Source: Burkholderia sp. HI2500 (GTDB lineage Bacteria > Pseudomonadota > Gammaproteobacteria > Burkholderiales > Burkholderiaceae). Taken from it: a stretch of DNA of 64,000 nt. The first letter of the stretch is position 1, and every line of letters begins with the position of its first letter. The notes below the pieces were generated by a model, which saw only the letters and a program-made list of their open reading frames with translations, made no database searches and was not told the origin of the DNA. The position numbers and the translations under genes were made by a program. The stretch lies in assembly GCF_002223055.1 (NCBI RefSeq), contig NZ_NKFL01000006.1, positions 1,860,001 through 1,924,000 on the forward strand. The letters run 5' to 3'. Positions 45,212 through 53,899 of this stretch are shown in pieces.

Positions 45212-46228
45212 TCAGGCGCCGGGATCGACGCGCAGCACGAGCTTGCCGCGATGGTCGCCGTCGAACAGGCGATTCAGCACGTCGGGCGCGTTCTCGAGAC
45301 CGTCCGCAACCGTCTCCTCGGCCTTGAGCCGGCCGTCGCGCAGCCAGCCCGCGAGCGTCTGCACGGCTTCCCGGCTCTTGCGATAGTCGAGGATCAGGAA
45401 GCCGCGCATCGTCAGCCGCTTCGAGATCAGCACGCCGACGTCGTCCGCCGCGCGCCCGCTGTTGTAGTTCGAGATCACGCCGCACAGCGCGACGCGCCCG
45501 CCGATCACCATCCGCGACAGCACCGCGCGCATCACCTCGCCGCCGACGTTTTCGAAGTTCACGTGCACGCCGTCCGGCGTCGCCGCCTTCAGCTGCTGAC
45601 GGAAATCGTCGGCCTTGTAGTCGACGGCCGCGTCGAAGCCGAGCGTCTCGGTCAGGTAGCGGCACTTGTCCGCGCCGCCCGCAATGCCGACCACGCGTGC
45701 GCCGTGGATCTTGCCGATCTGCCCGGCGATCGAGCCGACCGAGCCGGCCGCCGCCGACACCACGAGCGTCTCGCCCGGCTGCACCGGCGCGATATCGGTC
45801 AGCCCGTAATACGCGGTCAGCCCGCTCATCCCGCACGCGCCGAGCAGCGTCGGCAGCGGCAGGCCCGACGCCGCTGGCAGCTTCACGAGCTGCGCGGCCT
45901 GGTCGGCCGGCACGGCCGCGTAGTCCTGCCAGCCGACGAGCCCCTGCACGAGATCGCCTTCCGCGAACCCCGCGTTGCGCGACGCCACCACGCGCCCGAT
46001 GCCGAGCGCGCGCATCACCTCGCCGATCGCGACGGGCGGCAGGTACTGCGGCACGTCGCTCATCCACACGCGGTTGGTCGGGTCCATCGACAGGTACAGC
46101 ACGCGCACGAGTACCTCGCCGTCGGCAAGCGCCGGCACCGGCGTCTCGACGAGCGAAAAGTGTTCGCGGCCGACCCGCCCTTCCGGGCGCGTCTTCAGCA
46201 GCAATTGGCGGTTCACGGGTGTGGACAC
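45212..46228 (-). CDS. NADP-dependent MDR oxidoreductase (CurA/YncB-like)
   Basis: The 338-residue zinc-independent medium-chain dehydrogenase starts at GTG 46226-46228, preceded by GGAGAAC. Landmarks are YLSMDPTNRVWMSD near the N-terminus, the cofactor loop VSAAAGSVGSIAGQIGKIHGARVVGIAGGADKC, and VCGVISNYN-type sequence VALCGVISNYNSG. This is the leukotriene-B4 12-hydroxydehydrogenase/CurA subgroup, which reduces alpha,beta-unsaturated ketones with NADPH. It lies 37 bp after an SDR gene, in the same operon. Confidence 0.9.
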   Translation of the reverse strand: MSTPVNRQLLLKTRPEGRVGREHFSLVETPVPALADGEVLVRVLYLSMDPTNRVWMSDVPQYLPPVAIGEVMRALGIGRVVASRNAGFAEGDLVQGLVGWQDYAAVPADQAAQLVKLPAASGLPLPTLLGACGMSGLTAYYGLTDIAPVQPGETLVVSAAAGSVGSIAGQIGKIHGARVVGIAGGADKCRYLTETLGFDAAVDYKADDFRQQLKAATPDGVHVNFENVGGEVMRAVLSRMVIGGRVALCGVISNYNSGRAADDVGVLISKRLTMRGFLILDYRKSREAVQTLAGWLRDGRLKAEETVADGLENAPDVLNRLFDGDHRGKLVLRVDPGA

Positions 46229-46265
46229 GATGTTCTCCTCCGGTCGTAGTGGTTCGGGATGCGCG

Positions 46266-47054
46266 TCAGACCGCGCACATGCCGCCGTCGATCACGAGTT
46301 CGGCGGCCGTCACGAAGCGGCTCTCGTCGGATGCGAGATACACGGCCGCGTGCGCGACGTCGTCCGGCTCGCCGAGCCGGCGCAGCGGAATGCCGCGTGC
46401 GAGCTTGCGCATCGCGTCGCGTTCGCCGAGCGACTGGAACAGCGGCTCGACGATCCCCGTGCGGATGAACGCCGGGTGAATCGAGTTGCAACGCACGTCG
46501 ATCTCGCGGCGCGCGCAGTCGATCGCGACCGACTTCGTCAGCGACGCGACCGCCGCCTTCGACGCGTTGTACGCGGTGAAATCCGGCTCGACCTTGAACG
46601 CGGCGACCGACGAGATGTTGATGATCGACGCGGGATGGCTTTCGGCCAGATACGACAGTGCATGCTTGCAGCCGAGCACGATGCTCTCGACGTTGATCGC
46701 CATCACGCGCCGCCATTCGTCCAGCTCGATCTGCGCAGGCGAGCCGATCGAGCCGACGCCCGCGTTGTTGACGAGCACCGACAGCCCGCCCATCACATCG
46801 ACCGCCTGCGCAAGCAGCGCCTGCCAGCGTGCTTCGTCGCGCACGTCCTGCGTCGCGGCGAACGCGACCGGCGTCGCGTGCCCCGCGTTGAGTTCCTGCG
46901 CGAACGCGTCGAGCACCGCCGCGTCGGCGATGTCGGTCACGAACACGCGCGCGCCCTGCTCGACCATCCGGCGCGCGATCGCGCGGCCGAGGCCGCCCGC
47001 GGCGCCCGTGATGTATGCGCACTTGCCGGCAAGGCGCGAAGAAACGACTGTCAT
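46266..47054 (-). CDS. SDR-family oxidoreductase
   Basis: The 262-residue short-chain dehydrogenase has the NAD(P)-binding [16 protein letters not shown] (Gly-rich TGxxxGxG), NNAGVG, an Asn in INVESI, the catalytic Ser in INISSVAA and YNASK (Tyr-x-x-x-Lys). The C-terminal [10 protein letters not shown] and IDGGMCAV are family-typical. It is probably a cytosolic alcohol or ketone dehydrogenase acting with the neighbouring MDR enzyme. Its upstream region contains a long palindrome. Confidence 0.92.
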   Translation of the reverse strand: MTVVSSRLAGKCAYITGAAGGLGRAIARRMVEQGARVFVTDIADAAVLDAFAQELNAGHATPVAFAATQDVRDEARWQALLAQAVDVMGGLSVLVNNAGVGSIGSPAQIELDEWRRVMAINVESIVLGCKHALSYLAESHPASIINISSVAAFKVEPDFTAYNASKAAVASLTKSVAIDCARREIDVRCNSIHPAFIRTGIVEPLFQSLGERDAMRKLARGIPLRRLGEPDDVAHAAVYLASDESRFVTAAELVIDGGMCAV

Positions 47055-47276
47055 GTGACCTGCTCCTATCGTGAATCGTCGTCGCGGAACGCTGCCGCGA
47101 CGGGTGGGCCGTGCCTGTTCCGGCCGGCGCGGGCCGGTCGACCGTGCCTCGACATCACGAGGCGCCGCACGGTTTCCGCGAGTATATCGAGACGAACCTG
47201 ACGCGTGCCGGACGCGCCGGACAGCCTGCCCCGGTTGAACGACAGCCAGCGTACGCGAATGCCGCCAATCGATGAA

Positions 47277-47314
47277 ATGAATAATCGTTATGCCCGGTCA
47301 TAGGTATTGTTCAT
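47277..47314. promoter_or_regulatory. long inverted repeat upstream of the SDR/MDR operon
   Basis: Two 16-base arms (ATGAATAATCGTTATG and CATAGGTATTGTTCAT) match at 12 of 16 positions around a 6-base spacer. It is the only AT-rich patch in the 47055-47518 gene-free stretch and lies ~220 bp before the SDR start. It looks like a repressor/activator site; the regulator is not adjacent. The rest of 47055-47518 holds no gene I can support. Confidence 0.5.
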
Positions 47315-47518
47315 GACCTCGGCGTGTCGGCGCGCATGTACGGGCCAGCGGCACCCGCGGATCACGCAGACCGGCCAGGTTGATTCAGACAATGACGAAG
47401 CGCGGCGTTCCGCGCAGACGCGAAAGCGGTCGCGAAAATGAACGGGGTGGAATCGTGCAACCGCCGGGCGAATGCCGGCGGCAAGAAAGCGGCGCCGGGG
47501 TGCCGCGACCGGCTGCCG

Positions 47519-48109
47519 TCAGAATCCGTCGCCCGACGGCGCGCGCACGAACGCGCAGAGTTGCGGGGAATGGGTGTCGATCATCTGCTGGAACGGCGCA
47601 CGGTGCCCGTACGCGATGCCCGACACGAGCAGCAGGCAGACGGCCGCGACGCGCGGCGAGAAGGCACGCTGCCGCGCGCTGTCGTAGCCGCGCAGGAACA
47701 CCAGCGCGACCAGCGCGCCGAGCATCCAGCCGACGATCACTTCCGGCACGGTGTGCGAATGATCGAACACGCGCGCGACGGCCGTGAGCGCGCCGACGGC
47801 CAGCCCGGCCGCGATGCCGGGCGCCTTGCCCGGCCGGAACGCCTGCCACAGCATGGACAGCGCGACGGTCCACACGGACGTCGACAGCATCGTATGGCCG
47901 CTGATCACGCGGAAATCGAATTGCGGCAGCTCGATGCCGCACCCGGCATAGAGGATCTTGGTGGCGCCGACGAGGCCCATGCCGGCGGCGAGCAGCACGC
48001 CCCAGCGGACGGCGAGGCGCCAATCGGTCAGCGCGAGCCATGCCGCGCAGGTCAGCGCGATCGGCAAGGTCAGCGCGGCATCGCCGATGTTGCTGATTTC
48101 ACTCCACAT
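47519..48109 (-). CDS. PAP2-family phosphatase
   Basis: The 196-residue protein has about five transmembrane segments and the PAP2 motifs VISGHTMLST (SGH box) and ARVFDHSHTVPEVIVGWMLGAL (SRxxxxxH-type box, with the His in SHTVPE). It is an integral-membrane lipid or undecaprenyl-pyrophosphate phosphatase-like protein; substrate not known. The gene is isolated between mntH (82 bp beyond its start) and the SDR region. Confidence 0.85.
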   Translation of the reverse strand: MWSEISNIGDAALTLPIALTCAAWLALTDWRLAVRWGVLLAAGMGLVGATKILYAGCGIELPQFDFRVISGHTMLSTSVWTVALSMLWQAFRPGKAPGIAAGLAVGALTAVARVFDHSHTVPEVIVGWMLGALVALVFLRGYDSARQRAFSPRVAAVCLLLVSGIAYGHRAPFQQMIDTHSPQLCAFVRAPSGDGF

Positions 48110-48190
48110 AACGGACTTCGGACGACGATCGAAAGGCCGCAGTTTACCGCATGCGCGCCGCGCGACTGTGTCAGCCTGTGTCAGGCTGTA

Positions 48191-49507
48191 TCAGCCCGCG
48201 ACACCGGTAATCAGCAGCAGGTTCGTGCCGGTGATGACGGCGAACAGCGCCCATGCGGCAATCTGCATCCCGCGCCCGATCGTGTGCTCGCCCATCATGT
48301 TGCGATCGCTGACCGAGCGGATCAGCGGCCACATCGCGAACGGCAGCTGCAGGCTCAGCAGCACCTGGCTCCACACGAGCAGCTGCCCCACCGAGCTGTC
48401 GCCAAGCCACAGCACGCCGATCAGCGCCGGCACGAGCGCGAGCCCACGCGTGATCAGCCGGCGCTGGTAGCACGGGATCTTCGTATGCAGGAAGCCGTCC
48501 ATGATCACCTGGCCGGCGATCGTGCCGGTCAGCGTCGAGCTCTGCCCCGACGCGAGCAGCGCGATGCCGAACAGCAGTGCCGCCGCGCCGCCGGCGATCG
48601 GCGTAATCAGGTTGTAGGCCTGCTCGATGTCGGTCACGTTGTGCTGGCCCGTCGCATGGAAGGCCGCGCCCGCGACGACCAGGATCGCCGCGTTGACGAG
48701 CATCGCGACGAACAGCGACACGCAGGTATCGATGCGCACCAGCGCGAGCGTGTCGCGGATCATCCCGCGCGCGCCGCCGACCACGTGCCGCGTCTGCACG
48801 ACCGACGAATGCAGGTACAGGTTGTGCGGCATGATCGTCGCGCCGACGATGCCGAGCGCGAGCACGATCGCGTCCTTGCGGTCGTGGCCCGGATCGCCCG
48901 GCACCAGCCCGCCGACCACCGCGTGCCAGTCGGGCGGCGTGATCGCGACCTGCGCGACGAAGCAGAACGCCATCGTCGCGATCAGCGCGAGCACGATCGC
49001 CTCGATCTGCCGGAACCCCTTGCCCTGCAGGCCGAGCACGATGACCGTGTCGAGCGCGGTCAGCACGATCCCCCACGCGAGCGGCACGCCGAGCAGCAGC
49101 TTGAACGCGAGCGCGCAGCCGAGGACTTCCGCGATGTCGCACGCGATGATCGACACTTCGGCGGTCACCCACTGCACGATGCGGCCGAACCGGCCATAGC
49201 GGTCGTAGCTGGCCTGCGCGAGATCCCTGCCGGCGACGAGGCCGAGCCGCGCCGCGAGCATCTGCAGGAAGATCGCCGCGAGGCTCGAGAACGCGACGAC
49301 CCACAGCAGCGAATAGCCGAACTGCGAGCCGGCCTGGATGTCGGTCGCCCAGTTGCCGGGATCCATGTAGCCGATCGCGACCAGCAGGCCGGGGCCGAAG
49401 AAGCGCTTGAGCTTCTGCCAGCGCGGCGCGCCGGCATCGATCGTGATGCTGCCCTTGACTTCCGACGGGCAGAAAGGGGCGGTGGCGGTGGTGGGGAGGA
49501 AGGACAT
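48191..49507 (-). CDS. mntH: NRAMP divalent metal:H+ symporter (MntH)
   Basis: The 438-residue transporter has 11 hydrophobic segments and the canonical metal site. TM1 carries the DPGN motif (YMDPGNWATD) and TM6 the MPHN motif (IMPHNLYLHSS). GQSSTLTGTIAGQVIMDGFL is the conserved intracellular loop region. The length and motifs fit proton-coupled Mn(II) uptake. I find no MntR or Fur gene adjacent, and the 71 bp upstream gap shows no yybP-ykoY-like Mn riboswitch. Confidence 0.93.
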   Translation of the reverse strand: MSFLPTTATAPFCPSEVKGSITIDAGAPRWQKLKRFFGPGLLVAIGYMDPGNWATDIQAGSQFGYSLLWVVAFSSLAAIFLQMLAARLGLVAGRDLAQASYDRYGRFGRIVQWVTAEVSIIACDIAEVLGCALAFKLLLGVPLAWGIVLTALDTVIVLGLQGKGFRQIEAIVLALIATMAFCFVAQVAITPPDWHAVVGGLVPGDPGHDRKDAIVLALGIVGATIMPHNLYLHSSVVQTRHVVGGARGMIRDTLALVRIDTCVSLFVAMLVNAAILVVAGAAFHATGQHNVTDIEQAYNLITPIAGGAAALLFGIALLASGQSSTLTGTIAGQVIMDGFLHTKIPCYQRRLITRGLALVPALIGVLWLGDSSVGQLLVWSQVLLSLQLPFAMWPLIRSVSDRNMMGEHTIGRGMQIAAWALFAVITGTNLLLITGVAG

Positions 49508-49578
49508 GGAAACCGGGGCTCGAGATCGGGACAGGACGATTCTACGGGTATCCGCCCGATTTTCTCCCGCGCGGCCCG

Positions 49579-50562
49579 TCACGCAGCGCGATGCCCCTCG
49601 GTGCCGTCGCCGGCCCCCTCGCCTGCATCGGCCGGCCTCGCGCCACGGGTGAGGATCCTTTCGCGCTCGGAGACGCGGAATTCGGTCGGCGACATCAGCA
49701 TGCGCTGGCGAAACAGCTTCGCGAGCCGCTCGCCGCTGCCGAACCCGGTGCGGCGCGCGACCTTGTCGGCCGGCAGCGTCGTGTGGACCAGCATGTGGCA
49801 GGCGCGCTCGAGCCGCACGTGCTGGACGAACTCGGTCGGCGTCACGCCGATTTCCTTCTTGAAGCGCCGCAGGAAGTTGCGCTCGCTCATCGCGGCGGCC
49901 TGGGCGGCGTTCGCGATCGAGATGCGGTTCACGCTCTGCGCACGCAGCCGCTGCGCCGACATCCGGATCGACGGGCTCGCGCTCAGCTCGCGAAAGGCCC
50001 ACATCGACTGCGCATAGCGCTGCTCGACCGGCCGCAGCAGGTTGCTGGCGATCTCCTGCGCGGCAATGTCGCCGAGCTCGACGCGGAACATGTCGAGCAC
50101 GGCGGCAAACACGTCGGTTTCGCCGGCCTGCAGCTCGACCGTCGTGGCGACCCGTCGCCCGCCCCGGCCGGGCCGCCCGTCGAGCGCCGCCGACGGACGC
50201 TGCATGGCCGCGAGCGTGGGCAGATCCATCCCGTCGACGATCCAGCGTGCATGACGGCGAATGTCGGCGAGGCGACGCTGCAATGCGTCGTCCCAGTTGA
50301 CCACCGCGCGGTCACCGTGAAGATGAAAGAACGCGAGCGCGCGGCGGCCATGCTCGTCACCGAGCGGATCGGCCGCGATGCTCACGCCGGAGGACGACTG
50401 CACCAGTCCCCCGCTTTCGGATACGTACTTCAACTGGTAGTCAGCACTGTAAGCGTGCAGGCGATTCGCCAGGTTGAAAGCCTCGCCAAGACGCGCGGCC
50501 TGGGCCAACGAAAATCCCGTACTCAAATAGATAACGACCCATCTCTGATCTGCTGCATTCAC
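49579..50562 (-). CDS. GlxA-type AraC-family regulator
   Basis: The 327-residue protein has a DJ-1/PfpI-like N-terminal domain (VVIYLSTGFSLAQAARLGEAFNLANRL) and a C-terminal AraC DNA-binding domain (SERNFLRRFKKEIGVTPTEFVQHVRLERA; ADKVARRTGFGSGERLAKLFRQRMLMSPTEFR). The start is GTG 50560-50562 (no ATG is available), with only a weak site. A Gly/Ala-rich C-terminal tail follows the HTH. Confidence 0.87.
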   Translation of the reverse strand: MNAADQRWVVIYLSTGFSLAQAARLGEAFNLANRLHAYSADYQLKYVSESGGLVQSSSGVSIAADPLGDEHGRRALAFFHLHGDRAVVNWDDALQRRLADIRRHARWIVDGMDLPTLAAMQRPSAALDGRPGRGGRRVATTVELQAGETDVFAAVLDMFRVELGDIAAQEIASNLLRPVEQRYAQSMWAFRELSASPSIRMSAQRLRAQSVNRISIANAAQAAAMSERNFLRRFKKEIGVTPTEFVQHVRLERACHMLVHTTLPADKVARRTGFGSGERLAKLFRQRMLMSPTEFRVSERERILTRGARPADAGEGAGDGTEGHRAA

Positions 50563-51005
50563 TGGCCAAGCCCCCGACTTGTTCGACTTCTTCTAATACC
50601 GTCGAACTGTCAGGCTTATATTTGGTTTGAATGCGTGCGACAGGACGGCTATCCCGAAATATGAAGCGACGGCATCTTAGCCGAACGGGTCGCGCCTTTG
50701 GCGCGAAATGGCCGACGTGGACAGCATGATGGCGGATTACTACAGGCTGTCGCGGTTTGCTGGCGGCCCAGTGTGGAATTGCCCGGGCCGATATTGCCCA
50801 TTATTACGATTGTGTATGTCGCAATCCGCGCATTTCATTGCGAATTATTGCGTCGGATATCCGGATAAATGCACAACCGAATATCGGCTCAAATGATATC
50901 GATTCGTATCCCGTGCCTGCGAACGTCACGCAGGAAAGCCCGCCGTATCCGTTGCCTGCGCATCCCTTAGAATCGGTCCACCCTTCACCACGCCACCCGC
51001 GCCCC
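50563..51005. other. divergent intergenic region, no gene seen
   Basis: This 443 bp AT-rich stretch lies between the leftward AraC gene and the rightward LysR gene. It should contain both promoters. A 62-codon frame at 50708-50896 has no ribosome binding site or motif and is not supported. Confidence 0.45.
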
Positions 51006-51929
51006 GTGCCCGCCGATCACCGTCTCGACCTGAACCTGTTTCGCGTGCTCGACGCCGTCTACGTGCATGGCGGCATCGGCGCGGCCGCCCGCGCGCTGCA
51101 CCTCACGCAGCCGGCCGTCACGCATGCGCTCAACCGGCTGCGCGCGCATTTCGACGATCCGCTGTTCGTGCGGCAGGGCAACCGCGTCGTCGCAACCGAA
51201 CGCACGCGCACGATCATCGCGGACGTGCAGTTGCACCTGAAGGGCCTGCAAGGCACCGCGCGCGCACCGTCGGCATTCGATCCCGCGACGCTCGACCTGA
51301 GCATCGCGGTCGGCATTCGCGACGTGCTGGAATCGATCGCGCTGCCGCGGATCGTCGCCGCGTTCGCCGACGAAGCGCCGGGCCTGCGGCTCGTGAGCCG
51401 CCGCATCGCGGTGGCCGACATCGAGCGCGAACTCGCATCGGGCAATCTCGATCTCGCCGTCGATCGCCGCGTGCCGACCGGCCCGCGCATCGCCACCGAC
51501 CACCTGCTCGACGATTCGCTCGTCGTCGCGCTGCGCTACGATCATCCGCTTGCGCACGAACCGCTGCGGCGCGGCGACTATTTCGCGGCGCAGCATGTCT
51601 CGGTGTCGTCGCTCGGCGAGCCGCAATCGCTCGACGTGCTGCTCGGCAACGACGGCCGTTTCCGCGATATCCGGCTCACCTGCCAGCACTATTTCGCCGC
51701 CTGCCAGATCGCCGCGACCGGCAGCCTGCTGGTCACGCTGCCGCACACCTATGCGTTGCGGATGGCCGCGCTGCTGCCGATCGTCGTGCGGCCGCTGCCG
51801 TTGCGGCTCAAGCCGTTCCCGCTCCTCGCGTACTGGCACGAATCGCGCGACGCCGATCGCGCGCACCAGTGGGTGCGCGAACGTATCGCCGCACTCGTGC
51901 GCAGCAGCGCCGGCGCCACCGACGCCTAG
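51006..51929 (+). CDS. LysR-family transcriptional regulator
   Basis: The 307-residue LTTR starts at GTG 51006, which is required because the open frame upstream has no ATG and no family similarity. The N-terminal winged helix (DLNLFRVLDAVYVHGGIGAAARALHLTQPAVTHALNRLRAHFDDPLFVRQG) is typical. The C-terminal effector domain follows. The first helix is like the NodD/LinR subgroup. Regulated genes are unknown; it may govern the AraC or OsmC neighbours. Confidence 0.88.
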   Translation: MPADHRLDLNLFRVLDAVYVHGGIGAAARALHLTQPAVTHALNRLRAHFDDPLFVRQGNRVVATERTRTIIADVQLHLKGLQGTARAPSAFDPATLDLSIAVGIRDVLESIALPRIVAAFADEAPGLRLVSRRIAVADIERELASGNLDLAVDRRVPTGPRIATDHLLDDSLVVALRYDHPLAHEPLRRGDYFAAQHVSVSSLGEPQSLDVLLGNDGRFRDIRLTCQHYFAACQIAATGSLLVTLPHTYALRMAALLPIVVRPLPLRLKPFPLLAYWHESRDADRAHQWVRERIAALVRSSAGATDA

Positions 51930-52024
51930 CCGCGCGGCGCACGCCGTCCCGATCGGGGCGGTATGCTGACGGCTGCGCGTCACCCTCTTCCGTTTTCTCA
52001 CTTTCCGCTGACCGGAGACTTGCC

Positions 52025-52426
52025 ATGTCGCTCATCCATGCCGCCGCCGTCCTCGACGCCGATGCGCCCGACTACGTCGTCCAGCTGCAGGCCGGCACGC
52101 ACGCGTTGACCGGCGACGAAGCGCCCCGCGAAGGCGGCCAGGATCGCGGGCCGGCGCCGTACGAGTTCGTGCTGGCCGGGCTCGCGCAATGCACGGCCGC
52201 GACGCTGCGCATGTACATGCAGCGCAAGACGTGGCCGGCCGCGCGCATCGACGTGCGCACCGAGCTGCATGCCGATCGCGACGGCACGCAGTACGTGCGC
52301 CGCGTCGTGACGCTCGACGGCCCGCTCGATGAAGCGCAACGCCAGCGCCTCGCCGAAATCTGCGAGAAAACGCCGGTCACGCAGTTCATCAAGCGCGGCA
52401 CGCGGATCGACACGACGTTGAACTGA
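52025..52426 (+). CDS. OsmC-family protein
   Basis: The 133-residue OsmC fold protein has the peroxidatic Cys in LAQCTAATLRMYMQRK and the later LAEICEKTPVTQFIKRGTRIDTTL. The usual resolving Cys directly before PV is a Thr (TPVT), but a Cys lies three residues earlier. It would be a thiol peroxidase for organic hydroperoxides if that Cys can act. It is transcribed away from the DyP peroxidase, sharing a terminator. Confidence 0.85.
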   Translation: MSLIHAAAVLDADAPDYVVQLQAGTHALTGDEAPREGGQDRGPAPYEFVLAGLAQCTAATLRMYMQRKTWPAARIDVRTELHADRDGTQYVRRVVTLDGPLDEAQRQRLAEICEKTPVTQFIKRGTRIDTTLN

Positions 52427-52473
52427 CACGCCACGCACGAAAGCACACGGCACACGATCGCCGCGCAACAAGA

Positions 52474-52510
52474 AACGGGGGGCCGCGCACGATGCGCGGC
52501 CCCCCGTTTC
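52474..52510. terminator. bidirectional intrinsic terminator
   Basis: A perfect 17-bp stem (AAACGGGGGGCCGCGCA / TGCGCGGCCCCCCGTTT) with a 3-base CGA loop lies between the convergent osmC-like and dyp genes. The A/T ends give short U tracts in both directions. Confidence 0.85.
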
Positions 52511-52528
52511 GTCGAACCCGTCAGGCGC

Positions 52529-53410
52529 TTACAGCCCGAGCGCGGACAGGTCGAGCTTGCCGTCCTTCAACGGCGGGCACCAGAAATACGCGCCCGTCAG
52601 CGGCCGCGTGAAGCGGAACAGGCCGTCGACGATCCCGTCCTCCGCGCCGCTCATCCGGCGCATCTGCACGTCGAACGCGCGGAACGAGCAGCCGAACGCG
52701 ACGAAGTAGAGGCCCGCGCGACGCGCGTCCGACCACGGCGACGAGCGGCGCAGCATGAACGCCTCGGGTTCGAAGCTTTCCTGCGCGGTGCGCTTCACGT
52801 GCGCGAACTCGGGTGCGTCGTCGAGTTCTTCGTTGTCCGAGCGGCGGCGCCCGACGATGTTGTCCATGTCGCCCGACGGAATGCGCTCCATCTGGTCGAA
52901 GTCGTGCAGCCATTGCTGGACCGCGACGAAGCTCGCCCCGTCGAGCCCCGCGCCCTGCCCCGTCACGATCGCCGCGGCCACCGCGTCGTCGCCTTCCGGG
53001 TTCTCCGTGCCGTCCTCGTAGCCGGACAGGTCGCGATCGTTCGAATAGCGGAAACCGTCGACCGCATCCTGCAACGCAAACGCCGGCGCCAGCGCGCGTT
53101 CGATCGCCCGCGCGCGCAGCACGAGCTCGCCGCGGTCGTCGCCACGCAGCCAGACCCACACGTCGGCCGGCGTCGCCGGCAGCGTGCGGTCCTTCACCGC
53201 GAACGCCGGGAATTCGGTCAGCCCCGGCACCGGGTGCCCGAGGTGCGCCGCCAGCGCATGCCCGACCCCGACCACCGTGTCGCGTCCGTCGACGATCTCG
53301 CGCAGCGCGGCCAGCGCCGCGGCCACATTGCCGTCATTCGACATCGTGAAAGTGAGGTATCGGGCCGCCGAATCGATCGGGGTCAGGATGCCTTGCTGAA
53401 CGTCGCTCAT
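52529..53410 (-). CDS. DyP-type haem peroxidase
   Basis: The 293-residue protein has the DyP fold and the signature distal motif GYEDGTENP (GxxDG), a candidate proximal His in HDFDQM, and GRRRSDNEEL. The C-terminal FVAFGCSFRAFDVQMRRMSG matches class B DyPs (YfeX/EfeB-like without Tat signal). GAGGAAACG precedes ATG 53408-53410. It uses haem and H2O2 and is often encapsulin cargo elsewhere; no encapsulin gene is in this window. It is convergent with the OsmC gene. Confidence 0.92.
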   Translation of the reverse strand: MSDVQQGILTPIDSAARYLTFTMSNDGNVAAALAALREIVDGRDTVVGVGHALAAHLGHPVPGLTEFPAFAVKDRTLPATPADVWVWLRGDDRGELVLRARAIERALAPAFALQDAVDGFRYSNDRDLSGYEDGTENPEGDDAVAAAIVTGQGAGLDGASFVAVQQWLHDFDQMERIPSGDMDNIVGRRRSDNEELDDAPEFAHVKRTAQESFEPEAFMLRRSSPWSDARRAGLYFVAFGCSFRAFDVQMRRMSGAEDGIVDGLFRFTRPLTGAYFWCPPLKDGKLDLSALGL

Positions 53411-53899
53411 CGTTTCCTCAGGAATGTATCGTGGTGAATCTGCGAGGGCCGCGGCGGCGTGCGCCGCAGACGCCGAAGCGCAATCGACGCGCGTGCCGGC
53501 CCTTGCGCTGCCGCACTGGGGAAAGGCCGCAAAAGAAGGGCCGAAACCCTGAATACTAACGTATCGACGCTGCAACGCCGCATTCGTCAGACGTTGCGGC
53601 GCGCCCTTCACTGCTGATAGAATCTTTTCACGTCTTTTCGGCGTCCTTTCAACCGTTCACTTCAGGGGAGGTGCAGATGTTCCGAATGCCAGCCACCTTC
53701 CCGAACGTGGTCCCACGGCGCAGCTGATCCAGCCCGCCGTCCGCGCCGGCTCCCGAGTTTTTCGCTAACCCGTCAGCCGCGCCGTTTCCCGACAGCCCGT
53801 TTCGTTTTCCGCCCGCGATGTTCGCGCGGCCCGGCTGTTGCGTTTTCGATGTTCTCCGAACCGGAAAGTCCCGTCGCGCGATGCGCCGGGCAACGATAA
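53411..53899. promoter_or_regulatory. ABC-exporter leader with promoter and a 16-codon ORF
   Basis: A sigma-70-like promoter is visible: TTGCGG (53594-53599), 18 bp, TAGAAT (53618-53623). About 50 bp later GGGGAGG lies six bases before ATG 53677, opening a 16-residue frame (MFRMPATFPNVVPRRS) that stops at 53725-53727, followed by a weak hairpin and a TTTTT run (~53758). The next gene starts at 53900. A translated leader peptide controlling the exporter is possible, but unproven. Confidence 0.5.

Noticed and set aside
49508..49578. Mn riboswitch (yybP-ykoY) upstream of mntH
   Set aside because: The gap is 71 bases and lacks the conserved loops; too short for the motif.
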